The notes: a model not told the origin generated them from the sequence alone. Positions 8,876 through 19,145 are shown, counted from the stretch's first letter. The stretch is 64,000 nucleotides of DNA from Thermodesulfobacteriota bacterium (GCA_028278025.1 JANQFE010000150.1:20538-84537); one strand, 5' to 3'. Program-made: numbers and translations.

Positions 8876-10831
8876 TCACCTGTGGGGATCGTGACAGGCG
8901 CTGCACTCCGAGCCGTCTACCCCGTGGTGACTGTCAGGTGCTTCATCTAGTGATTCTAAACCCTGCTGCCTGAAACTTATTACTCTCCCGCCAATAGTAA
9001 CCTCGGCACAATTGGTATCATCATCATTTCCAGGGCCCCAGTCATAACCATCCCATGATTGTCCGTGCCCATGACAGGTCTGACAGCCGTTGCAGTATGA
9101 ATGCCAGTCATAGGCGCCCAGCCAGTTGGCATGACACTTAATGCACAGGCTCGCGCTGCTGCCCCAGTCAACCTCGGTACCGTTTATCGCAACAACCACA
9201 CTGCCGGCAGTGCCGTAGGTATCCCAGGGAGGTCCGGTCCAGAGAGCACCAGGCCGCACGCCATCATCAACAAAGGGGGTACCGTCAACAAAGTCGCGTA
9301 TCATATAGGGGTTGCCCAGCGTATTGGTTGGGGTATAGGAACCATGTGAATCGTGACAGACCGTGCAGTCAAGCTCATATCCCGGGGCACCTGAGTAGCC
9401 TTCCCATCCGCGCTTGGAGTCCAGTCCATGGGGAGAGAATGTCCAGGTATAGTCAACATGCCACACTTCATCAATGTGATTATAGGCGGTGCAGTTGTCA
9501 GGATCTATGCCCCGCATGGCAATTGAAGGCCCTGAAACATCGGGACCGATTCCCCCGGAAGGGAATCCCGGATCTTCCGGACCGATACCGCCGTAATGAC
9601 AGCTCAGGCAGAAATCATTTATGACACCTGTCCAGGCCTGGGTCGTGTCGGCAGGATTGGCAACAGGTGTATCCGCAGATGCGTTATGTGCACCATGACA
9701 GTTCAGACACTCTATCTTGGCCCCGCTCCAGGCCTGATCACCATCACTGATATCATGGTGACTGTTAACTTTACGCAGGGTGCCTTCATTACCAAAGCAG
9801 AAATCACCATACCACTCATCCCACTGCAGCGTACCGAGAAAACGGGTTGCTACATCTGGCGGTGAGTTACCGTTGCCGAACGGATCGAAAGGAGATGCGA
9901 GCCGCTGTGCGCCGTCATCATCATGACAGTTTGCACAGAAATCAGATAGATCAGGATCAGAGTTTAATTCATCCGCGTTAACAAAGCTGTAAATACTTCC
10001 GTCATCCGGATCTATAAGCTCTACGATACCGTCCATATGCGGTCCGACTCTGTGACAAACGCTGCAGGCGCTGTCAACGTCGGCACCATAGTGGGCGTGA
10101 AGCCCGGCATTGCCTTCAGGAAATTCTCCCGCTACGCCTCGTCGGCCGCCAACCGGCACACCGTCACCATTGTCCTGTACGGCACTGTGACATCCCGTGC
10201 AGCTCCCACCCCCGCCAGAGGGCAGAAAACCGCTTTGATGGGCATGGCAACCCGTACAGTTAGTACCAATAAAGTGCGAATAATCTCCTGTGCCATCATT
10301 AGTATGATAGTTTGTCTGGGTATGGCAGGCCTGACACACGCCGTTATAGGGCGGATTCCCGTCTGCGAAGGCAAAGTGCTCCGGGGTTTGCTGAAAAACA
10401 ACCGGATTCAATACATCAGGCACAAAATCTGTTGATACTGCACTGCGAATCAGCTTCAGGTTATAATCCGTTATGCCGGTGTGAGAATCAAAACTCTCCG
10501 AGCGGGCATGAGGATCATGACAGGTACTACAGTCTATGATGGTGCTGTTGTCATTGACCCCGTGATTGCCGATCTGGCTCATTGCTGCGGCCACCCCGGT
10601 GGGGTTATGGCAGGTCTTGCACAGCGCTTCCTGCTCCGCACCCCGCGGTACCGGCTCTATGCCAAAGTCCTGGGGCAACATATAGTGACACTGCAAACAC
10701 TCCTCATCGTCAAAGGGATCGGTTACATGCGGCGGTTCAAAGTTAAACCTCGGCTGAGCCCATACACTCACCGGGACCAGCACTACCACAATGTTCACAT
10801 ATAGTATCAACAATATCCTGTTTTTTTTCAT
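8876..10831 (-). CDS. Exported multiheme c-type cytochrome, 14 heme sites
   Basis: 651 residues with a signal peptide ending VWAQ and 14 CXXCH motifs, the first CLQCH near residue 45 and the last CSACH five residues before the end. The first 200 or so residues align closely with the N-terminus of the 1189-residue cytochrome at 12385-15954 (RFNFEPPHVTDP, GAEQEALCKTCHNPTG, CSTCHDPHAR), so the two are paralogs. The rest is Gly/Asp-rich with long loops between hemes, which fits an exposed or extracellular cytochrome. It starts 22 bases after the NHL gene and is likely in its operon. No catalytic CXXCK site is seen, so electron transfer is the inferred role. Confidence 0.9.
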   Translation of the reverse strand: MKKNRILLILYVNIVVVLVPVSVWAQPRFNFEPPHVTDPFDDEECLQCHYMLPQDFGIEPVPRGAEQEALCKTCHNPTGVAAAMSQIGNHGVNDNSTIIDCSTCHDPHARSESFDSHTGITDYNLKLIRSAVSTDFVPDVLNPVVFQQTPEHFAFADGNPPYNGVCQACHTQTNYHTNDGTGDYSHFIGTNCTGCHAHQSGFLPSGGGGSCTGCHSAVQDNGDGVPVGGRRGVAGEFPEGNAGLHAHYGADVDSACSVCHRVGPHMDGIVELIDPDDGSIYSFVNADELNSDPDLSDFCANCHDDDGAQRLASPFDPFGNGNSPPDVATRFLGTLQWDEWYGDFCFGNEGTLRKVNSHHDISDGDQAWSGAKIECLNCHGAHNASADTPVANPADTTQAWTGVINDFCLSCHYGGIGPEDPGFPSGGIGPDVSGPSIAMRGIDPDNCTAYNHIDEVWHVDYTWTFSPHGLDSKRGWEGYSGAPGYELDCTVCHDSHGSYTPTNTLGNPYMIRDFVDGTPFVDDGVRPGALWTGPPWDTYGTAGSVVVAINGTEVDWGSSASLCIKCHANWLGAYDWHSYCNGCQTCHGHGQSWDGYDWGPGNDDDTNCAEVTIGGRVISFRQQGLESLDEAPDSHHGVDGSECSACHDPHR

Positions 10832-10853
10832 ATTGTATCCCCTTCCCCGTCAA

Positions 10854-12284
10854 TTATGGAACGGGCATATACCCTACCGGCTGTATGTAGTACACATCTG
10901 AATAGGTCGTCTGTCCCAGACAGTCTGTGACCGTCATCCGGAATTCAAAGGGCCCCTGCCCCGCCATTGCCAGGGTGAGGTGAAAAATAACCGTATCCCA
11001 CGCACCCAAATGCATTACGGTAACATCAGTTGATTCTATCCACTCTGTTTGACCATAGCCCCGGTACTGCCAGGTGCCGGTCGGCAGGTCGCTGCAGCAC
11101 ACCTTATCCTCAACATAGGCCAGCCCGCCTGACCAGATGCCCGCCATTACTTCTGAAGGAGCACCGGAATCCTGCGACATCCAGATCCAGCCCAGAGGTG
11201 AATCTACAGACCTGACCGGACCAAAGTCAATCTGCGGTGGCTGGTCATCATTATTGTTACACGCGTCACAAGCATCTCCGATACCGTCTGCGTCAACATC
11301 TGCCTGGTCGGAATTGGCAACATCCGGACAGTTGTCAACATCCCCGCACACCCCGTCACCATCTATATCGTTATCAGGGTCATTGGGGCAGATCGGATAA
11401 TCCATAGTGTAAATTATTTCTACCCGCTGATTGCCGCTGTTGGCAACAACCACCTCGGCCAGCGGTGTTACAAGCATGTCAAGGGGTACATTGAGATCTC
11501 CCGGCCCCGTACCAAAGCTGCCGTAGCTGTCTATAAAACTGCCGTTCTGGACATCAAGAATCTGTACCCTGTTGGCATAGCTGTCAAGAGCGTGCAGCCG
11601 TCCAATCCCGTCTATTGCTATGCTTTGCAGTTTCTTGAACTTGCCCTGCCAATCGGCCTGATCAACCAGCATTTCACCGTAGGTGCGTAAAAAATTTCCC
11701 TGAAGATCAAATACCTGCACCCGGGCATTGCCCTGGTCAGCCACGTAGAGCTCACCGTCCTTTACCGCCACCGATACCGGAAAACTGAACTGCCCGTTGC
11801 CCGAGCCGGACGAGCCGACATTGCTGACCCACTGACCGTTTGCATCATACACCCGCACCGTATTGTCCACACTGTCCGCAACGTAGAGGGTCCCGGAACC
11901 GTCCACTGCCAACTCGTTAGGCATCTGTACGCCCCCGGCACCAATCACCGATATCAGGTCCCCGGCAGGACTATACACCTCTACATTATCCCGACCGTTA
12001 TTGCCCACATATATATTCCCCTGAGGGCCCACTGCCACACCCAGCGGACTGTCAAGGCCTTTAAGCTCACCGGTCAGGTTCAATTCCGCATCATACACAA
12101 ACACTGAGCCCACCAGCGCATCACTGACATATATCGGAGTGCCGGTGGCCTGGGCCGCCCGGGTCGGATAGGTGTTGCTGTGGATTACCGTTAAATCTCC
12201 TGCCAGACAGACTGCAGACTGCAGTAACACTATAACCACTATTGCCTGACAGACACCAGCAGCCGTTATTCTTTGTTTGTTCAT
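10854..12284 (-). CDS. Exported NHL beta-propeller with thrombospondin type 3 calcium repeats
   Basis: About 476 residues. The ATG at 12284 is chosen because GAGGTG lies 7 bases upstream; a 5' ATG at 12296 overlaps that site. After a signal peptide, six or so NHL repeats (e.g. GNGQFSFPVSVAVKDGELYVADQ) form a propeller to about residue 305. A calcium-binding type 3 segment (DPDNDIDGDGVCGD, DADGIGDACDAC) and a beta-rich C-terminal domain follow. The gene lies between two paralogous multiheme proteins, suggesting a surface scaffold or partner for them; no enzyme motif is visible. Confidence 0.88.
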   Translation of the reverse strand: MNKQRITAAGVCQAIVVIVLLQSAVCLAGDLTVIHSNTYPTRAAQATGTPIYVSDALVGSVFVYDAELNLTGELKGLDSPLGVAVGPQGNIYVGNNGRDNVEVYSPAGDLISVIGAGGVQMPNELAVDGSGTLYVADSVDNTVRVYDANGQWVSNVGSSGSGNGQFSFPVSVAVKDGELYVADQGNARVQVFDLQGNFLRTYGEMLVDQADWQGKFKKLQSIAIDGIGRLHALDSYANRVQILDVQNGSFIDSYGSFGTGPGDLNVPLDMLVTPLAEVVVANSGNQRVEIIYTMDYPICPNDPDNDIDGDGVCGDVDNCPDVANSDQADVDADGIGDACDACNNNDDQPPQIDFGPVRSVDSPLGWIWMSQDSGAPSEVMAGIWSGGLAYVEDKVCCSDLPTGTWQYRGYGQTEWIESTDVTVMHLGAWDTVIFHLTLAMAGQGPFEFRMTVTDCLGQTTYSDVYYIQPVGYMPVP

Positions 12285-12384
12285 TTTACACCTCATCAGA
12301 TAGTAGATAGTAAATAAGGTTTTTGGGGTTTTTGCTTTATTACTTCATGCTTTATTTGTCAAAAAGTATTGTTGTATTACACTT

Positions 12385-15300
12385 TTATTCTACTCTGGTA
12401 TTGTATTCCTCTAGGTACTGGTTATGTTCCGGATCGTCAGGGTAGTTCTCCACTGCAGGGTCATAGGGAAAACCGCTCATTGCCTCAAAGGGCAAAGGCT
12501 CGACTGTATGCGGTACATCCACCTTGGCATCCTTGTAATACCCATCGGTATACATCATGAATTTTCGTGTTGTACCCGGTGCCTGAGGACCGGCAAGGCT
12601 GAACCTGAGATCAATCTCATCACCCTTTCCATAGATAACAAACATGTCATCTGTCTGAGAAAGCAGGGATGTGACATCACCAAAACGGGTATAGTTTCCG
12701 GGAAAATACTCGTGAATGTGATTGGGATCATTCTCCCTGTAAAGATAGTTGTAAATCTCGTCGAAAACATGTTCTTTATCGCTCAGGCCGTATGAGCGCA
12801 GCTCTGCTGATACAAGCGGTACTTCGGTCAGGCTGACAATCTCGTCCTCGGTGATATCAAATCGCACAGAATCAATCAAAGTCTTAAACAGAAAGGTCAG
12901 TCTTACTTTGTATACATTCGTCTGAAAGATATCTGAAATATCGAGAGCAAAGGCTCGCTTAAATTCAGGTGGTTTGGGCAGCTCGGCTATTGTCTTATCC
13001 ACCGAAACCCACTGGCCGCCTGCCTCAAGCACCTCAAGCTTGGTGCGCGGTCCGAACTGGGATGATCTTTCTACACCCTCAGGGCTGTCCGGGAACATGC
13101 TCACTCCGTCTATGATCAGTTTAATCTGAGGTGCTGCTGAAAGATCCCCAAGGTCGATCTCAAGGGTTTGATAAACAAAATCTATGTTGCGGTCTTCATT
13201 AAGTATGAGGTATTCACCGTCTGAACTGCCCAGCTCAACAGACACATCCGCGCCAGTATTAACATGGGTAATGGCAAGCGGTCGCTGCAGAACCTGGGAA
13301 GCGGTATGCAGCACATCCTGAAGATCGTTAAGTGTACCGCCAAATCCGGGCTTTTCGCCGTAGATGCTGCGGTTCATGGGTATGTCTATTACATAGAGCT
13401 TGAGCTCATCAAGATAATCGGTTTCAAAGCGCTCTTCGACAAGCCGCATCTGGTAGTGCCCGTCTTTTTCTACCGGGTTTGTTTCAAGGACATAGTAGTC
13501 GTTCGGATTAGGGGTAAAATAGCCGAAGCTGCCTTTGGCAGCCAGTTTCCCGGCCCCGTAAAGATCTGTCTGAAAATTAAATTTTTCTCCATCCCATACA
13601 TACAGAAAAGGACAGCTTCCGCTTGGGTTCCATACCTGGAAATTATCTACAAAAGACCAGGTAGACTCTTTTATCGTGTCAAGCGCGTTCCGGGTCTTGA
13701 CCCGCCACCAGTAGGGCGCATAGTATTGCGGTTGAAAAGTCCAGCTTACGGCAGTTATCCAGCCGGAAGTAAAGTTAGGTGATGCCATCAGGGCCTGGTC
13801 ATCTACTTCAACGTAATACTCAACAGGATCCTCAAAGGTAACCGGATTCCATTCCAGCGAAATTGGCGGAATCGGTACTATCGTCGGCGTTATATCGGGC
13901 TCAGGTATCAGCACCGGTGCGAGCGGAGTGCCGGGAATATTAATAGTAAAAGCTTCAATTGGCGACCAGTCGGATATTAGTCCGGGCCGGGCCAGATCGC
14001 GGGCTCTGACTCTCCAGTACCAGGCGCGCGATGTATCCAGGGTTACTGTCCAGCTTGTTGTCGGGTCCCAGTTGAGTATGAACGACGGGCTGCTCATATC
14101 AACGTTGATGCTGATCTCCGCGTAGTACTGTGTTTGCCCGCCGGATGGAGGTGCAACCGGGTTCCACTCCAGCGTGACAGCAACAGCCGTCTCAGAATCA
14201 ACATCGCCCTCAGATACTAAAACAGGTGCCGAAGGGACAAGCAGCGCGAACGAGGGGTCAGAATCGGGCAGGGCATTTGTCGACATGCCGGGGTGACAGT
14301 TGTAGCAGGCATTGTTCGGGCCGTGACAGTCATAGCAGTAGAGCCGCCCCCCCTCCCAGACCGCCCCGGTGTGACACGCGCTGGTACAAGTTCCGTATCC
14401 GTTGGCAGGTGCTCCGCCCGTGGTGTATCCACGCCCGACATCAATGTTGTAATCGGCATGGGTATTATTAGAATGACACTGGTTACAGCTCCAGCCGTAG
14501 TTGCCGGTATGGTAATTAACACTGTAAAAATGTTCGTCATGATTACCCGTGCTTGGCGGATCACCGTGACATGCATCGCAGTCAAGTGCTGCGCCGCCCC
14601 ATGTGGGTGTCGTATAGCTGGTCGGCCCGCCCATACCATCGCTGCTCTGCACATTGCTGTGACAATAGAGATTGGAACACTGCCCGTAGCTATCAAGCAT
14701 GGTGGAAGTACCATCGTAGGCAGCTCCTGCAACTACAGGGTCAGAAGAAAAATTCAGGTTTGATTGACCGTTAACGTGATCATCAGGATATGTTGAATGA
14801 CACACATCACATTGGATATTTAATTCTGTGCTTGACGTATGAACTTCATGGCTGCCCAGTACGGACGCATTATCACTGGTTGCCAGGTGACAGTCGCCGC
14901 AGGCAAGCGTCCCACCCCACTGCGGGGTAGTATTATTGCCGCTGCCCCAATCAGTTCCGTCAGACAGTGTGCCGTGGCAGTAGAGATTATCACAGGTCAT
15001 TGTACCGCCCGTGGTGACGGTCGTATTGTTGGTTGCTTCGTAGCTGTAGGGTGCATCCAGTATCTGTCCGTCATAGGTGGCCCCGGTACCGTCCTGCCCG
15101 AAAGCATTAAAGCCCATCTGGATTTGGTTGTTACCTGAAATCGGGCTTTGCGGCATGCCGCCGAAATGGCAGGTTTCACAGGGATAGTTATAGCCGGAAG
15201 CAGTTGCGTGCGTAGCGTGATCACCGGCAGTCTGTGATCCTGTCGGCAGCGGAAGATTTACAATACCGTCCGGGCCGCCCAATGTATCCTGCGTTGGTGG

Positions 15301-15954
15301 AAACCCGTGGCAGGCTGAGCATGCCCCTGCGCCAAACAAAAATCCCTCTTCATGCACATGACATGATGTACAGTCGTTTCCATAATAATGTTCATGGTCG
15401 ACAGTGCCGTCATTTGTGTGGTGGTTGGTTGCAGTATGACAGCTCTGGCAGACCCCGTTGTAGGGACTGTTGCCTTCATCAAACGCAAAGTGATCTGGCC
15501 TCTGTTGAAAAATAACCGGGTTTAATACATCCGGTATAAATTCTGTTGAAATTGCGCTGCGAATCAGCTTCAGGTTATAAGCGGTTAGTCCAGAATGGGA
15601 GTCAAAACTCTCCTGGCGAGCATGAGGGTCATGACAAGTGCTGCAGTCAATGATGGTACTGTTATCATTAACCCTGTGATTTCCCACATTGCTCATTGAT
15701 GCCGCCACCCCGGTAGGGTTATGGCAGGTCTTACACAACGCCTCCTGCTCCGCACCCCGTGCCAGCGGTACTATACCGAAATTATGAGGCTCCATATAGT
15801 GGCACTGCAGGCATTCTGCATCATTCCAGGGATCAGTTACATGCGGCGGTTCAAAATTGAACATCGGCTGGGCAAACACACTACCGAGAACCAAAATCAT
15901 TAAAACGCCAAAAAGTGTAGCAGTAAAAGTGATAAACTTGCCGGATTTTTTCAT
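12385..15954 (-). CDS. Large exported multiheme cytochrome with fibronectin-like domains, 16 candidate sites
   Basis: 1189 residues. Signal peptide (ends SVFAQ). Residues 47-553 carry 13 CXXCH sites, two CX4CH sites (CDNLYCH and CSNLYCH) and one CX3CH (CTSACH). CX4CH followed by CXXCH is the known GSu_C4xC-type repeat of Geobacter cytochromes. Residues 575-672 and 678-776 are two fibronectin type III-like domains (each with LEWNPV and a YWRVR or WWRVK strand). Residues 780-1189 begin CPFLYVWDGEKF, a block I associate with surface proteins, and lack hemes. This looks like a cell-surface cytochrome with adhesion-like modules. First gene of a probable three-gene operon with a strong promoter. 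Confidence 0.9.
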   Translation of the reverse strand: MKKSGKFITFTATLFGVLMILVLGSVFAQPMFNFEPPHVTDPWNDAECLQCHYMEPHNFGIVPLARGAEQEALCKTCHNPTGVAASMSNVGNHRVNDNSTIIDCSTCHDPHARQESFDSHSGLTAYNLKLIRSAISTEFIPDVLNPVIFQQRPDHFAFDEGNSPYNGVCQSCHTATNHHTNDGTVDHEHYYGNDCTSCHVHEEGFLFGAGACSACHGFPPTQDTLGGPDGIVNLPLPTGSQTAGDHATHATASGYNYPCETCHFGGMPQSPISGNNQIQMGFNAFGQDGTGATYDGQILDAPYSYEATNNTTVTTGGTMTCDNLYCHGTLSDGTDWGSGNNTTPQWGGTLACGDCHLATSDNASVLGSHEVHTSSTELNIQCDVCHSTYPDDHVNGQSNLNFSSDPVVAGAAYDGTSTMLDSYGQCSNLYCHSNVQSSDGMGGPTSYTTPTWGGAALDCDACHGDPPSTGNHDEHFYSVNYHTGNYGWSCNQCHSNNTHADYNIDVGRGYTTGGAPANGYGTCTSACHTGAVWEGGRLYCYDCHGPNNACYNCHPGMSTNALPDSDPSFALLVPSAPVLVSEGDVDSETAVAVTLEWNPVAPPSGGQTQYYAEISINVDMSSPSFILNWDPTTSWTVTLDTSRAWYWRVRARDLARPGLISDWSPIEAFTINIPGTPLAPVLIPEPDITPTIVPIPPISLEWNPVTFEDPVEYYVEVDDQALMASPNFTSGWITAVSWTFQPQYYAPYWWRVKTRNALDTIKESTWSFVDNFQVWNPSGSCPFLYVWDGEKFNFQTDLYGAGKLAAKGSFGYFTPNPNDYYVLETNPVEKDGHYQMRLVEERFETDYLDELKLYVIDIPMNRSIYGEKPGFGGTLNDLQDVLHTASQVLQRPLAITHVNTGADVSVELGSSDGEYLILNEDRNIDFVYQTLEIDLGDLSAAPQIKLIIDGVSMFPDSPEGVERSSQFGPRTKLEVLEAGGQWVSVDKTIAELPKPPEFKRAFALDISDIFQTNVYKVRLTFLFKTLIDSVRFDITEDEIVSLTEVPLVSAELRSYGLSDKEHVFDEIYNYLYRENDPNHIHEYFPGNYTRFGDVTSLLSQTDDMFVIYGKGDEIDLRFSLAGPQAPGTTRKFMMYTDGYYKDAKVDVPHTVEPLPFEAMSGFPYDPAVENYPDDPEHNQYLEEYNTRVE

Positions 15955-15987
15955 GCAGCACCCCCATGTTAGAATATACTTGTATAT

Positions 15988-16015
15988 ATTATAAAATCAT
16001 ATACCTAATTGTCAA
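15988..16015 (-). promoter_or_regulatory. Strong sigma-70-type promoter for the surface cytochrome operon
   Basis: On the minus strand TTGACA (16010-16015), a 16-base spacer and TATAAT (15988-15993) give two perfect consensus hexamers about 30 bases before the ATG at 15954. The -35 is preceded by GATATAGC, resembling the element at 16078. Confidence 0.7.
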
Positions 16016-16077
16016 GCTATATCTATCATTCGTAATGATACCTATCTCATTATTTTGAAATAAAATTTTTTCTACGA

Positions 16078-16124
16078 TGATATATATCTTTTTGCTTGAC
16101 ATATATTAACATGGATGGTATTTT
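16078..16124 (+). promoter_or_regulatory. Promoter with a 28-base element shared with the paralog at 59153
   Basis: TTGACA (16096-16101), a 17-base spacer and TATTTT (119-124 of the same block, 16119-16124) precede the cytochrome gene at 16170. Bases 16078-16105 (TGATATATATC, then TTTTTGC, then TTGACATATA) are identical over 28 positions to the minus-strand copy at 59328-59355, upstream of the paralogous cytochrome gene. Confidence 0.65.
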
Positions 16125-16169
16125 ATAAATAAAATACACATAAAAACCCGGGGGATATAATAAAAAACT

Positions 16170-16805
16170 ATGAGAAAGATTGTAACTATCTGTTTAATCT
16201 TTTCTTTTATGCTCTCAGGCTATATCATTACTCCGGCATATGCCGCATCAGGGATTGCCGGCACCGCTCATGATTTTACTGATGAGGGCTGGGATCCGCC
16301 AACATACGGCAATCAGGTTCTGGGACTCTGTGAAGCCTGTCATATTCCCCATAACGCTGATACGACAACCGAGGCACCCCTCTGGAATCATGAGATAACG
16401 GTACAAAACTACCAGCCCTATACAAGCCAGTCACTTAAAGCAACCCCGGAACAGCCGGGCCTGTACTCGCTGCTGTGCCTTTCATGTCATGACGGTACTG
16501 TTGCGGTAGATTCCTATGGTAATATGGATGGATCTGTCTTCATCTCTGACTATGACGGCAGCTATGTTTTCGGAAACGATCTGACCGGTGACCACCCGGT
16601 AGGGATTCAGTGGACACACAAAGAGCCGGCCAATTGCGCCAACTGCCATTTTGCCCACAGCGGCAGGACCCAATTACCCTTTTATGACGGTAAAGTCGAG
16701 TGTGCCACCTGCCATGATCCCCACAACAAGGGTGATATAGACTTTAATTTCCTTCGCATCACAGACGTTGACTCTGAAATCTGCTTATTCTGCCACGATA
16801 AATAG
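16170..16805 (+). CDS. Periplasmic pentaheme c-type cytochrome
   Basis: 211 residues with a signal peptide (ends AYAA) and five CXXCH sites: CEACH, CLSCH, CANCH, CATCH and terminal CLFCH. The framework GIAGTAHDFTDEGW..LGLCEACHIPHN, LLCLSCHDGTVA, DHPVGI and C-terminal CHDK matches the tetraheme protein at 58521-59153, which lacks the CANCH site, and the N-terminal region of the 585-residue protein at 51265. A periplasmic electron carrier is the inferred role. It has its own promoter and a rho-independent terminator, so it is a single-gene unit. Confidence 0.92.
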   Translation: MRKIVTICLIFSFMLSGYIITPAYAASGIAGTAHDFTDEGWDPPTYGNQVLGLCEACHIPHNADTTTEAPLWNHEITVQNYQPYTSQSLKATPEQPGLYSLLCLSCHDGTVAVDSYGNMDGSVFISDYDGSYVFGNDLTGDHPVGIQWTHKEPANCANCHFAHSGRTQLPFYDGKVECATCHDPHNKGDIDFNFLRITDVDSEICLFCHDK

Positions 16806-16874
16806 ACTGGCGTTACAGACAATAAGCTAATAACGTTTACAATAATCCCTCGCAACATACAGCTTCAAACCCTA

Positions 16875-16912
16875 AAAAAGGTGAAGACAAACAAGACTTC
16901 ACCTTTTTGCTT
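16875..16912 (+). terminator. Rho-independent terminator of the pentaheme gene
   Basis: AAAAGGTGAAG and CTTCACCTTTT form a stem (16875-16908) with a 10-base loop, followed by more T residues. It lies 70 bases after the stop at 16805. Confidence 0.85.
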
Positions 16913-17273
16913 TTTATACTTTGTTTGCCCGTACCCATCTCTATTATTAAACCTGCCACTATCTCCCGATTGCTTTGATCTGCCTCCGCCGTCAATTATT
17001 CGTAATAATCAAGCATGTTAAAAACTGCAGTGTGTCATCATGCAATATAGTTTTCTTTGACAGCTTACTATGTTTTTTATTTGTGTATCTCTAATTTTGA
17101 TACAATAATGGCATTGTCTCAAAAAAACGCTGTTTTTCAGTTAGTTAATCTTGCGTGAAGCTCTGATAACTTATATTTTCCAAAGCACCAGCATCTTTTG
17201 ACTTGTACAATATGGTTTGCTATATTTTTAAGGAGTTCATACAAAGCCGTTATACAAACAGATTTTTTTAGTT
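16913..17273. other. Gene-free stretch upstream of the TMTC-like gene
   Basis: No coding frame, RNA or convincing promoter is seen. Only an AAGGAG motif near 17231, too far from the ATG at 17274 to act as its ribosome-binding site, stands out. Confidence 0.4.
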
Positions 17274-19145
17274 ATGACCTTAAAGGACAAAAAAAATAAA
17301 TCTTTTCCGACCAGGGTAACTCCTGAGTTTTTAACCTGTACCATTCTCATCGTAATAGTATTTTCCATATATTTTCAGGTGCAAAACCATGAATTTGTTA
17401 ATTTTGATGATGATTCATATGTAACCGCCAATCCTTATGTCCAGGACGGGCTGAGTATCAATAGCCTGGCATGGTCCTTTACGTTTAACAAGTTTGATGG
17501 TCACTGGCACCCGCTCACCTGGCAATCACACATGCTGGATTATGAAATTGCCGGGCTCAGCTCTGCCTGGCATCACATGACAAATGTGTTTATTCACCTG
17601 CTTAATGCGCTGCTGCTGTTCTTTGTGCTCAAAAAAATTACCGGCGGAATATGGCAAAGTGCCTTTGTTGCTGCCCTTTTTGCAGCTCACCCCCTTAATG
17701 TCGAATCGGTTGCCTGGGTTGCCGAACGAAAAAATGTTCTAAGCACCTTTTTCTGGATACTTACAATCGGGTGTTATGCCGGTTACAGCAAACGTCCGGG
17801 GGCAGGCCGCTATGCAGCCTGCCTTGGGGTCTACCTGCTGGGGCTCATGGCAAAGCCTATGCTGGTTACCCTTCCCTTTGTGTTGCTTCTTTTGGACTAT
17901 TGGCCCCTGGGACGCCTGCGTATTGGACAATTTTTCAGAAACAGCTCATCACCGAACGGTTTGCCTGCTTTTCGTCTGATCCTGGAAAAAATTCCTTTTT
18001 TTATACTGGCGGGGGCTTCCTGCGTGGTTACCTACATTGCAATGCAGCGCGATGGTATTCTGGGTACTTTTGAGCAGTATTCACTAGGGGGCCGGATATC
18101 AAACGCGCTGGTAACCTATGTTGTGTATCTGGTTAAAATGATCTGGCCTTCCGGCCTGGCGGTCATCTATCCCCATCCCGGTTTCATCCCCCTGTGGCAG
18201 GCCGCAGGTGCTTTTCTGGTGCTCTTAATTATGTGCTTTACAGCGTTTCTAACTATCAGAAGCCGCCCCTATATAGTTGTGGGATGGCTGTGGTACCTGG
18301 GAACCCTTGTTCCGGTTATCGGCCTGGTGCAGGTGGGACTTGTCTCGCGCGCTGACCGGCACACCTATGTACCGCTTATCGGGATTTTTATTGTGGTTGC
18401 ATGGTTTAGTGCAGACCTCTCTGCACAATGGCGTTACCGCAAAAAAGTTCTTTCCGCGGTTTCAGCTATAGTACTTATCTTCCTGATGACGGTTGCGTGG
18501 ATGCAGGTGGACCGCTGGTCAAATAGCGTCTCCCTCTGGCAGCATGTCTTAAGCGTAACGGAAAGAAACCATGTTGCCCATAACTGTTTGGGAGTTGCTC
18601 TTGCGCAGCAAGGCAGCATAACTGAAGCAAGCACCCATTTTCGCGAAGTGCTTAAAATCAAGCCTGATAAGGATGTAACCCATAACAACCTTGGAAAAAT
18701 CCTGACCATGCAGGGAAAAAATGACGAGGCTATGCAGCACTTTACTGAGGCACTCAGGATAAACCCCGGCAATATCAACGCCCGCAATAATCTTGCCATT
18801 GCCCTAGCCGGTCAGGGTAAAACCGCTGAGGCTATAAACCATTTTAAAACAGCGCTGCAGATAGAGCCTGATAACGCTGAAACCCACAACAATCTTGGTA
18901 TTGCACTGTCAATGCAGGGCACATTATCCGAGGCTGTTATGCATTATACTGAAGCACTGCGGATAAATCCCGGCTACGCTGAAGCGCACTACAATCTGGG
19001 AGTTGATCTTGCAGCCCTGGGCCGCATTGAGGAAGCCATAGTCCACTACAGGGAAGCTTTAATAATCAGACCCGATTATATCAAGGCACGTAAAAGTTTA
19101 GGGGAAGCCCTGGCTGCCCAAAAGCGCATTAACCGGACTCCCTGA
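17274..19145 (+). CDS. TMTC-like multi-span membrane protein with TPR repeats
   Basis: 623 residues. About ten transmembrane segments fill residues 20-420, and TPR repeats fill 435-610 (e.g. AMQHFTEALRINPGNINARNNL). The luminal-type motif FVNFDDDSYV with a conserved DD, the HHMTNVFIHLLNALLL block, AAHPLNVESVAWVAERKNVLS and LMAKPMLVTLPFVLLLLDYWPLGR mark the TMTC/DUF1736-type family related to GT-C O-mannosyltransferases. It probably glycosylates an exported acceptor, which is inference. The GT-C gene follows after 44 bases. Two paralogs lie at 62045 and 63734. Confidence 0.88.
   Translation: MTLKDKKNKSFPTRVTPEFLTCTILIVIVFSIYFQVQNHEFVNFDDDSYVTANPYVQDGLSINSLAWSFTFNKFDGHWHPLTWQSHMLDYEIAGLSSAWHHMTNVFIHLLNALLLFFVLKKITGGIWQSAFVAALFAAHPLNVESVAWVAERKNVLSTFFWILTIGCYAGYSKRPGAGRYAACLGVYLLGLMAKPMLVTLPFVLLLLDYWPLGRLRIGQFFRNSSSPNGLPAFRLILEKIPFFILAGASCVVTYIAMQRDGILGTFEQYSLGGRISNALVTYVVYLVKMIWPSGLAVIYPHPGFIPLWQAAGAFLVLLIMCFTAFLTIRSRPYIVVGWLWYLGTLVPVIGLVQVGLVSRADRHTYVPLIGIFIVVAWFSADLSAQWRYRKKVLSAVSAIVLIFLMTVAWMQVDRWSNSVSLWQHVLSVTERNHVAHNCLGVALAQQGSITEASTHFREVLKIKPDKDVTHNNLGKILTMQGKNDEAMQHFTEALRINPGNINARNNLAIALAGQGKTAEAINHFKTALQIEPDNAETHNNLGIALSMQGTLSEAVMHYTEALRINPGYAEAHYNLGVDLAALGRIEEAIVHYREALIIRPDYIKARKSLGEALAAQKRINRTP

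Noticed and set aside
8876..15954. Repetitive spacing suggesting a CRISPR or tandem DNA repeat
   Set aside because: The periodicity is due to recurring CXXCH codons, with no identical repeat units.
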